Below are positions 16,478 to 25,033 of a DNA stretch of 64,000 nt, one piece after another. The stretch is from the NCBI RefSeq assembly GCF_021216655.1, contig NZ_CP080437.1, positions 1,178,001 to 1,242,000 on the forward strand, in the 5' to 3' direction. The stretch's first letter is position 1, and every line of letters begins with the position of its first letter. Under the pieces are notes generated by a model. It had not been told where the DNA came from. It was given only the letters and a program-made list of their open reading frames with translations, and did not search any database. The DNA comes from Clavibacter michiganensis (GTDB taxonomy: Bacteria; Actinomycetota; Actinomycetes; Actinomycetales; Microbacteriaceae). A program made the position numbers and the translations under genes.

Positions 16478-17844
16478 GAGAACGCGCCCCGGTACGCCGC
16501 CGCCGGGTGCGACTCCGGCAGGCGGTCGCGGCCCGTGAGCTTGTGCCGCAGCGTGCCGGGCTCGTACTCGCGCTGCTGGAGGCCGCGCTCCTGGAGCACG
16601 GGCGTGACGTGGTCGACGAAGTCCTCGTAGCTGCCGGGCAGGGTCCAGTTGATGACGTTGATCCCGTCGACGCCCGCCTCCTGCCAGCCCGCGAGCACGT
16701 CCGCGATCTGCTCGGGCGTGCCCACGACGCGGCCGCGCAGCTTCGCGGAGAGCCGGGCGAGGTCGGCGATGGTCGGCTCGCGGTCGGGCGACGCCTCCCG
16801 CAGCCAGTTCAGGTGGCTCTGGCCTGCCTGCGTCTCGACCTGCGAGAGCGGGGTGGCCGGGTCAAGCTGCTCGCCCGTCTTCGGGTCGAAGCCGAGGTTG
16901 GAGTGCAGCAGGAAGCCGTCGGCGGAGAGGTACTCGTCGATCTCGGCCTCGTTGCGCTTGGCCTCCTCCTCGGTGCTCCCGGTGATGAACGAGAGCCCGA
17001 GCCAGAAGGAGAGGTCGTCCGCGCGGCGGCCGGCGTCCACGGCGAGCGCCCGGGTGTCCTCGATGAGGGCGCGGGTCTTCTCGGGCGTCGACGACAGGAT
17101 GAACTGCGCCTCCGCGTTCCGGGCGGCGAAGCGGCGGCCGACGGGCGAGGATCCGGCCTGGAAGAGCACGGGCGTGCGCTGCGGCGACGGCGACGACAGG
17201 TGGGGGCCGGCGACCTTGTAGCGCGGCCCCTCGTGGTCGATGCGGTGGATCCTCGACGCATCCGAGAACACGCCCCGCTCCTTGTCGCGCTGGAGCGCGT
17301 CGTCGTCCCACGAGCCCTCCCACAGCTTGTAGACGACGTCGAGGTACTCGTCGGCCCATGCGTAGCGGGCGTCGTGGTCCTCGAGGCCGTCGTGGCCGAA
17401 GTTGCGAGCTGCGCCGTCGAGCGCGCTCGTCACGACGTTCCAGGCGATGCGGCCCTTCGTGATGTGGTCGAGCGTCGAGACCTTGCGCGCGAAGTCGAAG
17501 GGGTGCGACTGCAGCACCGAGCTCGTGAAGGCGAAGCCGAGGTGCTCGGTGCTCACGGCGAGCGCGGAGATCAGCACGGACGGGTCGTTGCTCGGGAACT
17601 GGAGGCCCTCGCGCGCGTTCACGTCGTAGGCGCCGTCGCCCGGGCCGTAGAGGCCGACCACGTCGGCGAAGAACATCGCGTCGAAGCGGCCGCGCTCGAG
17701 GGTCTTCGCGAGGTCCACCCAGAGCTCGACGTCGTCGAACTCGTGCTGCCGGGCGGACGGGTGCCGCCACAGCCCGTGCTGGATGTGGCTGGCGGTGTTC
17801 ATCACGAACGCGGCGAAGCGGAGCGGGGGCCGGGCGTCGGGCAT
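16474..17844 (-). CDS. NtaA/SnaA/DszA-family flavin monooxygenase
   Basis: 456 residues, ATG start at 17844. Bacterial luciferase-like TIM barrel of the NtaA/DszA class: N-terminal RFAAFVMNTASHIQHGLWRHP, ARKVSTLDHITKGRIAWNVVTS with the conserved NVVTS, YADEYLDVVYKLWEGSWDDD-type block, PVLFQAGSSPVGR, and a C-terminal ELAGWQEAGVDGINV-like block. These enzymes use FMNH2 and O2 to oxygenate sulfones, nitrilotriacetate, EDTA or related molecules. It is the first gene of a two-gene operon with the DszC-like protein. The combination suggests oxidative release of sulfur or a C1/N fragment from an organic compound, but the substrate is unknown. The very long open frame upstream on this strand is not coding. 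Confidence 0.87.
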   Translation of the reverse strand: MPDARPPLRFAAFVMNTASHIQHGLWRHPSARQHEFDDVELWVDLAKTLERGRFDAMFFADVVGLYGPGDGAYDVNAREGLQFPSNDPSVLISALAVSTEHLGFAFTSSVLQSHPFDFARKVSTLDHITKGRIAWNVVTSALDGAARNFGHDGLEDHDARYAWADEYLDVVYKLWEGSWDDDALQRDKERGVFSDASRIHRIDHEGPRYKVAGPHLSSPSPQRTPVLFQAGSSPVGRRFAARNAEAQFILSSTPEKTRALIEDTRALAVDAGRRADDLSFWLGLSFITGSTEEEAKRNEAEIDEYLSADGFLLHSNLGFDPKTGEQLDPATPLSQVETQAGQSHLNWLREASPDREPTIADLARLSAKLRGRVVGTPEQIADVLAGWQEAGVDGINVINWTLPGSYEDFVDHVTPVLQERGLQQREYEPGTLRHKLTGRDRLPESHPAAAYRGAFS

Positions 17845-18111
17845 GGGGGTCCTCTCGTCGGGGTCCCAGCGTCGCACGGGTGGGGAGAAGCGGTCCGGGC
17901 GGGCGTAGCGGTCCGTCACACGCGCGCTCGCGGACGGGCTGTGCAGGACCGGCTCAGCTGGCGCACGCCCATCGCTACGGTCGGCGCGAGACCCGGCGGA
18001 CGCTCGTCGGCCCGGTCCCCCTCGGCACCCCCTCGCACCGCGCACCACCGGCACCGACGCCCGTCCGCGCCGCCTCCGCCCGCCCTCCGCGGCCCCGTCC
18101 GAAGGATCACC

Positions 18112-19104
18112 ATGCCCTCCCACCCTGCCCGCACCGCACGCCGGTCCCTCGCCGCCGTCGCCGCCCTCGGCCTCACGGCCTCCCTGCTCGGCGTCGCCTC
18201 GGCGGCCTCCGCGGCCTCCGTCCACGAGCGCTCGGCTCGCGCCGGTGCGTCGATCCCCGTGTCCGCGCCCGTCGGCGGCTTCTCCGTGTCGAGCGCCGAG
18301 GCCGAGGCCGCCGTCGCCCGCTGGACGCCGGAGCGCCGCGCCGCCGCCATCGACGCGGATGGCGCCGCGGATGGCGCCACCGACGGCGCCGCCGGATCCG
18401 CGCCCGCCGACGACGCGCTCGCCGCGTCCGCCGCCTCCACGGTCCCCGTCGCGGAGCAGGTCGCTCCCGTGCCGCACATGGGCCGCCTCTTCGTCCACCG
18501 CGACGGCGAGGACTTCAGCTGCAGCGCCAACGTCGTCGAGTCGGCGAACCGGTCGACCATCGCCACCGCGGGCCACTGCCTCACCGTCCGCCAGGAGTTC
18601 TCGACCGACATGGTCTTCTACCCGCGCTACGAGGAGGGCTCGCCCTCCCTCGGCGCGTTCCCCGTGGTCGGCGGCAACGTCACGATCGGGTGGTACGAGC
18701 GGAACGACGACGACCAGGCCGAGGACACGAGCTTCCTCGCCGTCGCGCACGACGACGAGGGCGACGACGTCCAGAGCGTCGCGGGCGCGTCGCCCGTCCG
18801 CTTCTTCGCGCCGGCCGCGCAGGAGGTCAGCATGTACGGCTACCCCGCCGCGGGCCGGTTCGACGGCGGCGAGCTGGAGCGCTGCGCCGGCCTGGGCCAC
18901 GTGTACACGGGGATGCAGATCGACCTCGGCTGCGACATGACGGGCGGCGTCTCCGGCGGCCCGATCCTCGAGGGCGACGGCCCCGACGGCGCGCAGTTCG
19001 GCAACGTGGCCGAACGGGCCCTCGACGGGATGCACAACATCGGGCCGGTCTGGCAGGACGCGGCGCAGTCGGCCTACGAGCTCACGGCCGCGATCTCCGT
19101 GTGA
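18112..19104 (+). CDS. Pat-1/Ppa-like secreted serine protease
   Basis: 330 residues: signal peptide ending SAASA near residue 38, a pro-region with the family motif AEAAVARWTPERRAAAIDAD, an Ala/Asp-rich low-complexity linker, then the S1 protease domain. Catalytic His is in IATAGHC, Asp in AEDTSFLAV and Ser in GGVSGGPIL. Cysteines SCSAN/AGHC and RCAG/GCDM are placed to form two disulfides. GAAGGA precedes the ATG. A closely related copy follows 110 bp downstream, with near-identical DNA around the His motif (18540 region). Expected to be exported and to act on plant or apoplastic proteins, by analogy with the Pat-1 family; its substrate is unknown. Confidence 0.87.
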   Translation: MPSHPARTARRSLAAVAALGLTASLLGVASAASAASVHERSARAGASIPVSAPVGGFSVSSAEAEAAVARWTPERRAAAIDADGAADGATDGAAGSAPADDALAASAASTVPVAEQVAPVPHMGRLFVHRDGEDFSCSANVVESANRSTIATAGHCLTVRQEFSTDMVFYPRYEEGSPSLGAFPVVGGNVTIGWYERNDDDQAEDTSFLAVAHDDEGDDVQSVAGASPVRFFAPAAQEVSMYGYPAAGRFDGGELERCAGLGHVYTGMQIDLGCDMTGGVSGGPILEGDGPDGAQFGNVAERALDGMHNIGPVWQDAAQSAYELTAAISV

Positions 19105-19215
19105 TCCGGCGGACGGGCCGTCCGCCGGCGCCGTTCCCGCACCCCATGACGCACCAACCGGGCGCCCACGCCGTGCGCGCCCCGCACCGCTCCGACACGA
19201 ACCGAGAGGATCCCC

Positions 19216-20184
19216 ATGCCCCACCGCACCGCTCCCCCCGCCCGCCGGCGCCTCGCCGCCGTCTCCGCCGTCTGCCTCGGCGCCGCGCTCCTGGGCGCCG
19301 CGTCGTCGGCCACCGCCGCCGAGCGCCCGGCGGCCCCCGCCTCGGTGACGCTCGACGCCTCCTCCGCCACGGTCGGCATCCACGTCTCGAGCGAGGACGC
19401 GGCCGAGGCCGTCGACTTCTGGACCCCCGAGCGCCGCGCCGCCGCCATCGACGCGGACGCCCCCGCCCCGGCGGACGGCACGTCCGACTCGGGTGCGGTC
19501 GCCACGGACGCCGTGGCGGACTCGGCGCACGCCACGCAGATCGAGCCGATCCCGCACATGGGCCGGATCTTCTACACGCAGGCCGGCAAGGGCTACGCCT
19601 GCTCGGCCAACGTCGTCGAGTCGGCGAACCGGTCGACCATCGCCACCGCCGGCCACTGCCTCACCCAGAAGCAGGTCTTCTCCGACCACATCGTCTTCTA
19701 CCCGGCCTACGACCACGGCGAGTCGCAGTACGGGGCGTGGCCGGTCATCACCGGCTACGTGCCCTCCGGCTGGTACCAGCGGAACGACGACGACCAGGGC
19801 GACGACTCGAGCTTCATGGCCGTGAAGCGCGACGACTCCGGCCAGGACGTCCAGTCGGCCGTCGGCGCCTCGCCCGTGCTCTTCGACCAGCCGGGCGCGG
19901 AGCACGCGTCCGCGTACGGCTACCCGGCCGCCGGGCGCTTCGACGGCGAGTCGCTGCAGTGGTGCTCGGGTCAGGGCGAGGCCGTGTCGGCCGAGCAGAT
20001 CGCGCTCCCCTGCGACATGAACGCCGGCACCTCGGGCGGACCCATCCTCGCGGGCGACTTCACCGACTCCCCGCAGTTCGGGAACGTCGCCGAGCGGTAC
20101 GAGGACGACAGCCACGTGCTCGGCCCGGTGTGGAAGGACGTGGAGCACTCGGCCTACGACCTCACGGCGGCCGTCGCGAACTGA
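19216..20184 (+). CDS. Pat-1/Ppa-like secreted serine protease, tandem copy
   Basis: 322 residues with signal peptide (cleavage near SATAA-ER), the pro-region motif AAEAVDFWTPERRAAAIDAD, then an S1 domain: His in IATAGHC, Asp in GDDSSFMAV, Ser in AGTSGGPIL. Four cysteines lie at the same places as in the preceding paralogue (ACSAN, GHC, WCSG, PCDM). GAGAGGA precedes the ATG. The 110-bp gap to the previous protease has no clear terminator, so the two may be co-transcribed; a strong hairpin follows this gene. Confidence 0.87.
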   Translation: MPHRTAPPARRRLAAVSAVCLGAALLGAASSATAAERPAAPASVTLDASSATVGIHVSSEDAAEAVDFWTPERRAAAIDADAPAPADGTSDSGAVATDAVADSAHATQIEPIPHMGRIFYTQAGKGYACSANVVESANRSTIATAGHCLTQKQVFSDHIVFYPAYDHGESQYGAWPVITGYVPSGWYQRNDDDQGDDSSFMAVKRDDSGQDVQSAVGASPVLFDQPGAEHASAYGYPAAGRFDGESLQWCSGQGEAVSAEQIALPCDMNAGTSGGPILAGDFTDSPQFGNVAERYEDDSHVLGPVWKDVEHSAYDLTAAVAN

Positions 20185-20202
20185 CGCGGCGGGTCCGATG
20201 CG

Positions 20203-20239
20203 GAGGCGGTCGGCGGGCATCGTGCTCGCCGACCGCCTC
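20203..20239 (+). terminator. Hairpin terminator after the protease pair
   Basis: Inverted repeat GAGGCGGTCGGCG...CGCCGACCGCCTC (20203-20239, 17-bp arms with one mismatch, three-base loop) 19 bases after the stop codon. Confidence 0.78.
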
Positions 20240-20275
20240 TCGCGTGTCCGGGCGCCTCTCGCGTGTCCCGGGCGA
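20235..20275. repeat. Tandem repeat of about 20 bp at the terminator foot
   Basis: CGCCTCTCGCGTGTCCGGG followed at once by CGCCTCTCGCGTGTCCCGGG. The first copy begins in the right arm of the terminator, so the hairpin foot is duplicated, as at 3611-3650. Confidence 0.85.
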
Positions 20276-20310
20276 CTCGACGACATCCGCGGGTGTGACG
20301 CTCCGTGACG

Positions 20311-20333
20311 GGCCCGCGTTACGCGGCGTGACC
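20311..20333. promoter_or_regulatory. Palindromic CCGCG-TTA-CGCGG element upstream of the MHS transporter
   Basis: A perfect short palindrome with the ACGCGGCGT core shared with the ABC operon promoter region, lying 107-129 bp before the transporter start. Confidence 0.3.
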
Positions 20334-20439
20334 GCGGCTCTTCCCCGGGCGGGGGATCACGGGCCACGGTGGGCGGCACCCGAGCGGATCCCCGCTCGCG
20401 CCGCTCCCCCTGCACCGCAGCCGCACCGCTGGAGACCCC

Positions 20440-21933
20440 ATGACCACCGCACCGCCCGCCGCATCCGCCGCATCCGCCGCGTCGACCACCCCGCCGCCCG
20501 CAGCGCCCTCCGCGCCTGAAGCCCCCGAGGCGCCCGCCGACGTGTCCCGCCGCCGACGCCGCGTGCTCACCGCGTCGTTCATCGGCACCACCGTCGAGTA
20601 CTACGACTTCTACCTCTACGCCACCGCGTCCGCGCTCGTGTTCGGCAGCCAGTTCTTCCCGAACCAGACGCCCGCGGTCGGCCTCCTCTCGTCGTTCGCC
20701 GCGTACGGCGTGGGGTTCCTCGCGCGCCCCATCGGCGGGATCGTCGCCGGGCACCTCGGCGACCGGATCGGCCGGAAGCGCATGCTCGTCTACTCGCTCG
20801 TGCTGATGGGGATCGCGTCGACGCTCATCGGCGTACTGCCCACGTACGCGACCATCGGCCTCGCGAGCGTCGTCGGCCTCGTGTTCCTGCGGCTCGTGCA
20901 GGGCATCGCGGCGGGCGCCGAGTGGGGCGGATCCGCGCTGCTCTCCGTCGAGCACGCCCCCGCCCACCGCCGCGGCCTGTTCGGCGCGTTCACGCAGATG
21001 GGATCCGCGGGCGGCATGCTCCTGGCCACCGGCGTCTTCGCCGCCACGCGCTTCGGGCTCGGCGAGGAGGCGTTCCTCGCGTGGGGCTGGCGCCTGCCGT
21101 TCCTGCTCAGCGCCGTGCTCGTGGCCGTTGGCCTCGTGATCCGCCTCCGCGTGGAGGACGCCGCCGAGTTCCGCGACATCAAGGCGGCCGGTGAGGTCGA
21201 GCGCTTCCCGCTCGGCGTCGTGCTGCGGAGGCACCCGCGCGCCGTGTTCATCACGGCGGGCCTCCGCCTCGTGCAGCCCGCGCTGTACTCGATCCTCACC
21301 GTCTACACGCTCTCCTACCTCGCCGAGAAGCGGGGCGACTCGGGCAGCGCGCTCACGGCGGTGCTCATCGTGTCGGCCTTGAGCGTGCTCACCACTCCCC
21401 TCTGGGGCTGGATCTCCGACCGCGTCGGCCGCCGCCGCCTCACCATCGCGAGCGCCGCCGGCATCGGGATCCTCATCTGGCCGTTCTTCGCGTTCCTCGA
21501 CTCCGGCCCGCTGCTGCTCCTGCCGCTCGTCTTCGCGCTCGGCATGAACGTGTTCCACGACTCCATCTACGGACCGCAGGCCGCGTGGTTCGCCGAGCAG
21601 TTCCCGACGGGCGTCCGATACAGCGGCGTGAGCCTCGGCTACCAGGTCGGCAGCATCTTCTCCGTCGGGCTCACGCCGCTGCTCGCGGTGCTGTTCCTGC
21701 AGTGGGGCGGCGGATCCCCGTGGATCCTCTGCGCCTACATCGGCCTGTACGCGCTGCTGACCATCGCGGCGGCGCTCGCCGCGAAGGACCCGGCGCGCGA
21801 GGCGATCCCGGCCCGGTGGGCGGAGGCGGAGGCGTCGTCGTCGGAGGCGGACGGGGCCGTGCACCCGGCGGTGGCCGTGGCGGGATCCGCTCCGGTGGGC
21901 GGCAGGGAGCGCGAGCGCGCGACGACCCGCTAG
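20440..21933 (+). CDS. MFS transporter, metabolite:H+ symporter (MHS) family
   Basis: 497 residues, 12 transmembrane segments. After a disordered Ala/Pro-rich start the protein shows the MHS-family opening FIGTTVEYYDFYLYATASAL, the loop 2-3 motif GHLGDRIGRKRMLV, the RLVQGIAAGAEWGGSA block in helix 4-5, and the second-half loop WGWISDRVGRRRL. These are typical of ShiA/KgtP/ProP-type proton symporters for organic acids, shikimate or osmolytes. Transcribed alone between two strong hairpins. A palindromic CG-rich element sits about 115 bp upstream. The C-terminal 60 residues are hydrophilic and variable. Substrate unknown. Confidence 0.85.
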   Translation: MTTAPPAASAASAASTTPPPAAPSAPEAPEAPADVSRRRRRVLTASFIGTTVEYYDFYLYATASALVFGSQFFPNQTPAVGLLSSFAAYGVGFLARPIGGIVAGHLGDRIGRKRMLVYSLVLMGIASTLIGVLPTYATIGLASVVGLVFLRLVQGIAAGAEWGGSALLSVEHAPAHRRGLFGAFTQMGSAGGMLLATGVFAATRFGLGEEAFLAWGWRLPFLLSAVLVAVGLVIRLRVEDAAEFRDIKAAGEVERFPLGVVLRRHPRAVFITAGLRLVQPALYSILTVYTLSYLAEKRGDSGSALTAVLIVSALSVLTTPLWGWISDRVGRRRLTIASAAGIGILIWPFFAFLDSGPLLLLPLVFALGMNVFHDSIYGPQAAWFAEQFPTGVRYSGVSLGYQVGSIFSVGLTPLLAVLFLQWGGGSPWILCAYIGLYALLTIAAALAAKDPAREAIPARWAEAEASSSEADGAVHPAVAVAGSAPVGGRERERATTR

Positions 21934-21944
21934 GGCGACACGAC

Positions 21945-21984
21945 ACGAGGCGGTGGCCGGGAGGGATCCCGGCTACCGCCTCGT
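21945..21984. terminator. Bidirectional hairpin terminator
   Basis: Inverted repeat ACGAGGCGGTGGCCGGG / CCCGGCTACCGCCTCGT (21945-21984, one mismatch) between the convergent transporter and glyoxalase-like genes. Confidence 0.82.
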
Positions 21985-22012
21985 CGTGCGTCGCGTCGCG
22001 ACGATGCCCCGG

Positions 22013-22681
22013 TCAGAGGTCGACCGGCGTCCCGTCCGCCGCGCGCACGCGCAGCGCGTAGCCGTCATGCGGGCCGGCGGCGAGGTCCGCGAGCGATCCT
22101 GCCGGTAGGTCGAGCGCGGCGCGCGCGGCCTCCGTGGGCGCCGGATCCACCGCGGTCTGCGTGAAGGCGAGCAGCTCGACGGCCGGGCCGATCGTGGTGC
22201 CCGGGTTCGGCGTGGATCCCCAGTCGATGAGGAACGGCACGTCCGGCCGGGCGCCGCGCGGGTGCGTGAGCCGCCACTCGAGGAGCGCGCCCGCGGGCGT
22301 GCGCCGGGACAGGTCGGCGACCGGGCCCGGGTCCTCGCCGGCGTCGCGCGCCCGAGCCGCGACGTCCGCGATGCCGGCCGGGTGGACCGCGTACGTGACG
22401 ACGCGCGGGCGGCTCAGCTCGGCGATGCCGAAGCGCGTCGGCACGGCGCGGTCGACGCGCGCGGGATCCGGCCCGATGAGCTCGAGGTACCGCGGGCCGC
22501 GGACGCCGTCGACCGTGAACGCGACGAGCGCGTTGGCGGTCCCGCTGGGGTGGACGCCGCCGGGCTCGGCCTCGACGCCCGTGCGGTCGGCGAACCACGC
22601 GACGAGCGCCGCGAGGTCCGGCCCCGCGATGACGACGTGGTCGAGGAGCGTCGGGACGGCGGAGCCGCCGACCCCGCTCAC
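22013..22681 (-). CDS. Glyoxalase-like (VOC) domain protein
   Basis: 222 residues, last gene of the eight-gene ABC transporter/monooxygenase operon. The sequence TLLDHVVIAGPDLAALVAWF at residues 11-30 and GTANALVAFTVDG followed by YLELIGPDP are the opening of the Glyoxalase_3/VOC fold, with the His and Glu metal ligands plausibly in DHVV and LELI. The GTG start overlaps the stop of the upstream alkylhydroperoxidase-like gene (GTGA). The function is unknown; in this operon it may handle an oxidised product. Confidence 0.75.
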   Translation of the reverse strand: MSGVGGSAVPTLLDHVVIAGPDLAALVAWFADRTGVEAEPGGVHPSGTANALVAFTVDGVRGPRYLELIGPDPARVDRAVPTRFGIAELSRPRVVTYAVHPAGIADVAARARDAGEDPGPVADLSRRTPAGALLEWRLTHPRGARPDVPFLIDWGSTPNPGTTIGPAVELLAFTQTAVDPAPTEAARAALDLPAGSLADLAAGPHDGYALRVRAADGTPVDL

Positions 22682-23310
22682 GCGCCCGCTCCGCGTCGGG
22701 AGGCGGGCACCTCGGGTTCGCCGAGGGACAGCATCAGCCGGTTCGCCCAGTTGAAGAACGCGGCGCCGTTGATGACGTCGACCACGGCCGCGTCGTCGAG
22801 GCCGGCCGCGCGCAGGCGGGCGACGTCGGCGGATCCGAACTCGAGCGGCGTCGCGGCGAGCGCCACGGATGCGGCGACCACGGCGTCCCACCGCTCGTCG
22901 CCGAGCGGCGCGCCCGTGCCCTGGTCGAGGAGGCGCTGCACGTCGTCGCCGCGGCCGGAGAAGCGCGTGGCGGCGGCCGCGTGCACGGATGCGCAGAAGA
23001 CGCAGCCGTTCGCGCGGGAGGTCGCGGCCGCCGCGAGCTCGCGCTCGGCCCGGCCGATCCCGCCGTCGGGGTTGTGGAAGATGTCGAGGTCGGTGCGCGT
23101 GCGGGCCTCGAGCGCGGCGGGATCCCGGGCCAGCAGACGGAAGTACGGCATGCGCGCGCGGGCGGGCTCCACGAGGGCGGCGCGCTGGGCCTCGTCGAGG
23201 TCGGCCTCGGCGACGGGCGCGAGCCACGGCACCCAGCCGAGGCCCTCCTGCGTGAAGGCGTCGGGGCGCGCGAGGTCGACGGGGTCGGTGACGGGATCGG
23301 CGGCGGTCAT
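22678..23310 (-). CDS. AhpD/CMD alkylhydroperoxidase-domain protein (Avi_7169-like)
   Basis: 210 residues. The AhpD-type CxxC...H motif is clear at about residues 102-109 (NGCVFCASVHA), inside the carboxymuconolactone-decarboxylase (CMD) helical fold, with WANRLML at the end. Such proteins reduce peroxides or act as thiol-disulfide enzymes. N-terminal segment FTQEGLGWVPWLAPV followed by MPYFRLLARDP fits the subfamily that I recall as the Avi_7169-type peroxidase-related proteins, which travel with the same monooxygenase and transporter genes seen here. It is coupled to its neighbours by ATGA upstream and GTGA downstream. Confidence 0.82.
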   Translation of the reverse strand: MTAADPVTDPVDLARPDAFTQEGLGWVPWLAPVAEADLDEAQRAALVEPARARMPYFRLLARDPAALEARTRTDLDIFHNPDGGIGRAERELAAAATSRANGCVFCASVHAAAATRFSGRGDDVQRLLDQGTGAPLGDERWDAVVAASVALAATPLEFGSADVARLRAAGLDDAAVVDVINGAAFFNWANRLMLSLGEPEVPASRRGAGA

Positions 23311-23963
23311 CGGGCGGCTCCTGCCGGGTCGGGGGTGGATGCGGTGCGGGCGGGATCCGCGGGCACGGTGACGGGCTGCGCGGCCAGGACGGCCAGGCCC
23401 CACGCGACCCGCAGCTGGAACGCGAGGAACGCGATCAGCTGCGACAGGCTCACGATCTCGTCGGGCGTCCACCCGGCGGCGCCGAGCGCCCGCAGGGCGT
23501 CCGGGCTCGACTCGCGGGGGCGGATCACGAGGAGGTGCGCGTGGGCGAGGGCGGCGGCGAGGCGCGGGCCGACGGCGCCGCGCGTGGCGGCGTCCGGGGT
23601 CCACGGATCCGTCGCGACGCTCTCGGCGGCGAGGCCCGGCTCGCGGTACGTGCCCGTGGGTCCCGCGGTCGCGCCCTGGCGCGCGGCCCGGTCGATCACG
23701 GGCACGAGCGCCGCGTCGGCGTCGCCGAGGAGGTCGGCGTAGAAGGCGGCGGCGCGGTCGGATCCGTGCAGCCGCGCCACGAAGGCCGCGACCGCGTACC
23801 GCTCGGCGTACGTGAACGCGCCGGGCTCCGCGGGCTCGAGCAGCGCCTCGAAGCTGCGCTGCGCGTTCGCGCGGGCGTCCGGACGGAGGTCGCGGATCAG
23901 GCGGAGCGGGTGGTCGGGGGCGAGGCCGGCCAGGAGGTCGACGACGTCGGCTGCGTGGGTCAT
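23307..23963 (-). CDS. CMD-domain protein (Avi_7170-like)
   Basis: 218 residues, a second CMD-fold protein that lacks the CxxC pair. It begins DVVDLLAGLAPDHPLRLIRD and contains FTYAERYAVAAFVARLHG and WTPDEIVSLSQLIAFLAFQ, LRVAWGL, the signature end of the subfamily I recall as Avi_7170-type. It overlaps both neighbours by ATGA. It may form a hetero-oligomer with the CxxC-bearing AhpD protein encoded just downstream; that pairing is inferred from coupling and shared fold. Confidence 0.78.
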   Translation of the reverse strand: MTHAADVVDLLAGLAPDHPLRLIRDLRPDARANAQRSFEALLEPAEPGAFTYAERYAVAAFVARLHGSDRAAAFYADLLGDADAALVPVIDRAARQGATAGPTGTYREPGLAAESVATDPWTPDAATRGAVGPRLAAALAHAHLLVIRPRESSPDALRALGAAGWTPDEIVSLSQLIAFLAFQLRVAWGLAVLAAQPVTVPADPARTASTPDPAGAAR

Positions 23964-25033
23964 GCGGCTCCTCCAGCGAGGGTCGGGGTGGGTGCGGGCA
24001 GGTGGGCGGCGCGCAGCGCATCGGCGGCGGTGGCGCCGGTCGCGAGCCCGAGGCGGGGCGCGACCTCCGCTCCCAGCAGCTCGAGGCTCCGCAGCGTGAG
24101 CGCGTGCGTCGCGGGGATCGAGTGCACCTGGAACGAGACGTCGGTCGCCTCGTCGAGCGTGCGGTCGGCGGCGAGGCCGTCGGCGACCTCGTCGACCGTG
24201 CCCAGGTGCGTGTCGGTCACGCGGAGCACGGCGTCGAGGTCGAGGGCGTCGGCCCGCTCGCCGATGACGCTGCGTGCGAAGCGGCGGAGGGCGGGCTCGG
24301 CGAGCTCGCGCGCGGCGGCGCGGTCGGCGGGATCCACGACGAGCGCGGTCCGCGACGCGAGGATCCGCTCGGGCGCGCCGGCGGGCAGCGCGTCCCGGTA
24401 GGCCTGGATGATCGGCAGCTGCAGCTCGTGCAGCGGCGCGTCGGGCGCATCGTCGGGGCGCGGCTGGGTGCGGGAGAGCAGGAGGCCGTCGCCACGGGAT
24501 CCGATGCGCGCGCCGCCCGCGACGGAGAACGTGCCCTGCCAGATGCGCGCCGCGAGCCCGTCGGCGGGCGGGTAGATGCGCGACCCCGTGCCGCGCACCC
24601 CGCGTCCCTCGAGCGCGTCGAGCAACACGGCCAGGTGGTCCTGGAAAAGCGCGTGACGGTCGCCGGAGTCGCGACCGAACGCCGGGAACGACGCGGGCGT
24701 GCCGCCGGACGCGAGCCCGAGCTGCACGCGGCCGCCGCTGAGGAGGTCGAGCACGGCCGCGTCCTCGGCGGCCCGCAGCGGATCCTCGAGCGGCAGCGTG
24801 AGCACCGCGGTGCCGAGCGCGATGCGCGTCGTCCGGGCCGCGGCCGCCGCGAGGAACACGAACGGCGACGGGAGCCCGCCGCCCTCCTCGCCGAAGTGGT
24901 GCTGCGCGAGCCACACCGAGGCGAAGCCGTGGCGCTCGGCGTGCTGGATCTGCTCCAGCGCCGCCTCGTAGCGCTCGGCGGGCGTGCCCGCGTCGAGCAC
25001 GCGGCCGAAGAAGCCGAGCCGGGCGCCGGTCAT
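23960..25033 (-). CDS. Luciferase-like FMN-dependent monooxygenase (KPN_01858-like)
   Basis: 357 residues with the bacterial luciferase TIM barrel: GFFGRVLDAGTPAERYEAAL at the start, ASVWLAQHHFGEEGGGLPSP, then RIALGTAVLTLPLEDPLRAA, EDAAVLDLLSGGRVQLGLAS. These are FMN-binding and dimer-interface blocks of two-component monooxygenases. ATGA overlaps join it to the ABC ATPase upstream and the CMD protein downstream, so oxygenation is tied to import. Substrate unknown; sulfonates, sulfones or thioethers are typical for the superfamily. No flavin reductase is encoded in the operon. Confidence 0.85.
   Translation of the reverse strand: MTGARLGFFGRVLDAGTPAERYEAALEQIQHAERHGFASVWLAQHHFGEEGGGLPSPFVFLAAAAARTTRIALGTAVLTLPLEDPLRAAEDAAVLDLLSGGRVQLGLASGGTPASFPAFGRDSGDRHALFQDHLAVLLDALEGRGVRGTGSRIYPPADGLAARIWQGTFSVAGGARIGSRGDGLLLSRTQPRPDDAPDAPLHELQLPIIQAYRDALPAGAPERILASRTALVVDPADRAAARELAEPALRRFARSVIGERADALDLDAVLRVTDTHLGTVDEVADGLAADRTLDEATDVSFQVHSIPATHALTLRSLELLGAEVAPRLGLATGATAADALRAAHLPAPTPTLAGGAA

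Noticed and set aside
17845..21864. Upstream extension of the NtaA-like frame into a 1796-residue protein
   Set aside because: Only the last 456 residues match a family. The rest is antisense to two proteases and the MHS transporter, all of which have signal peptides or membrane motifs and ribosome-binding sites.
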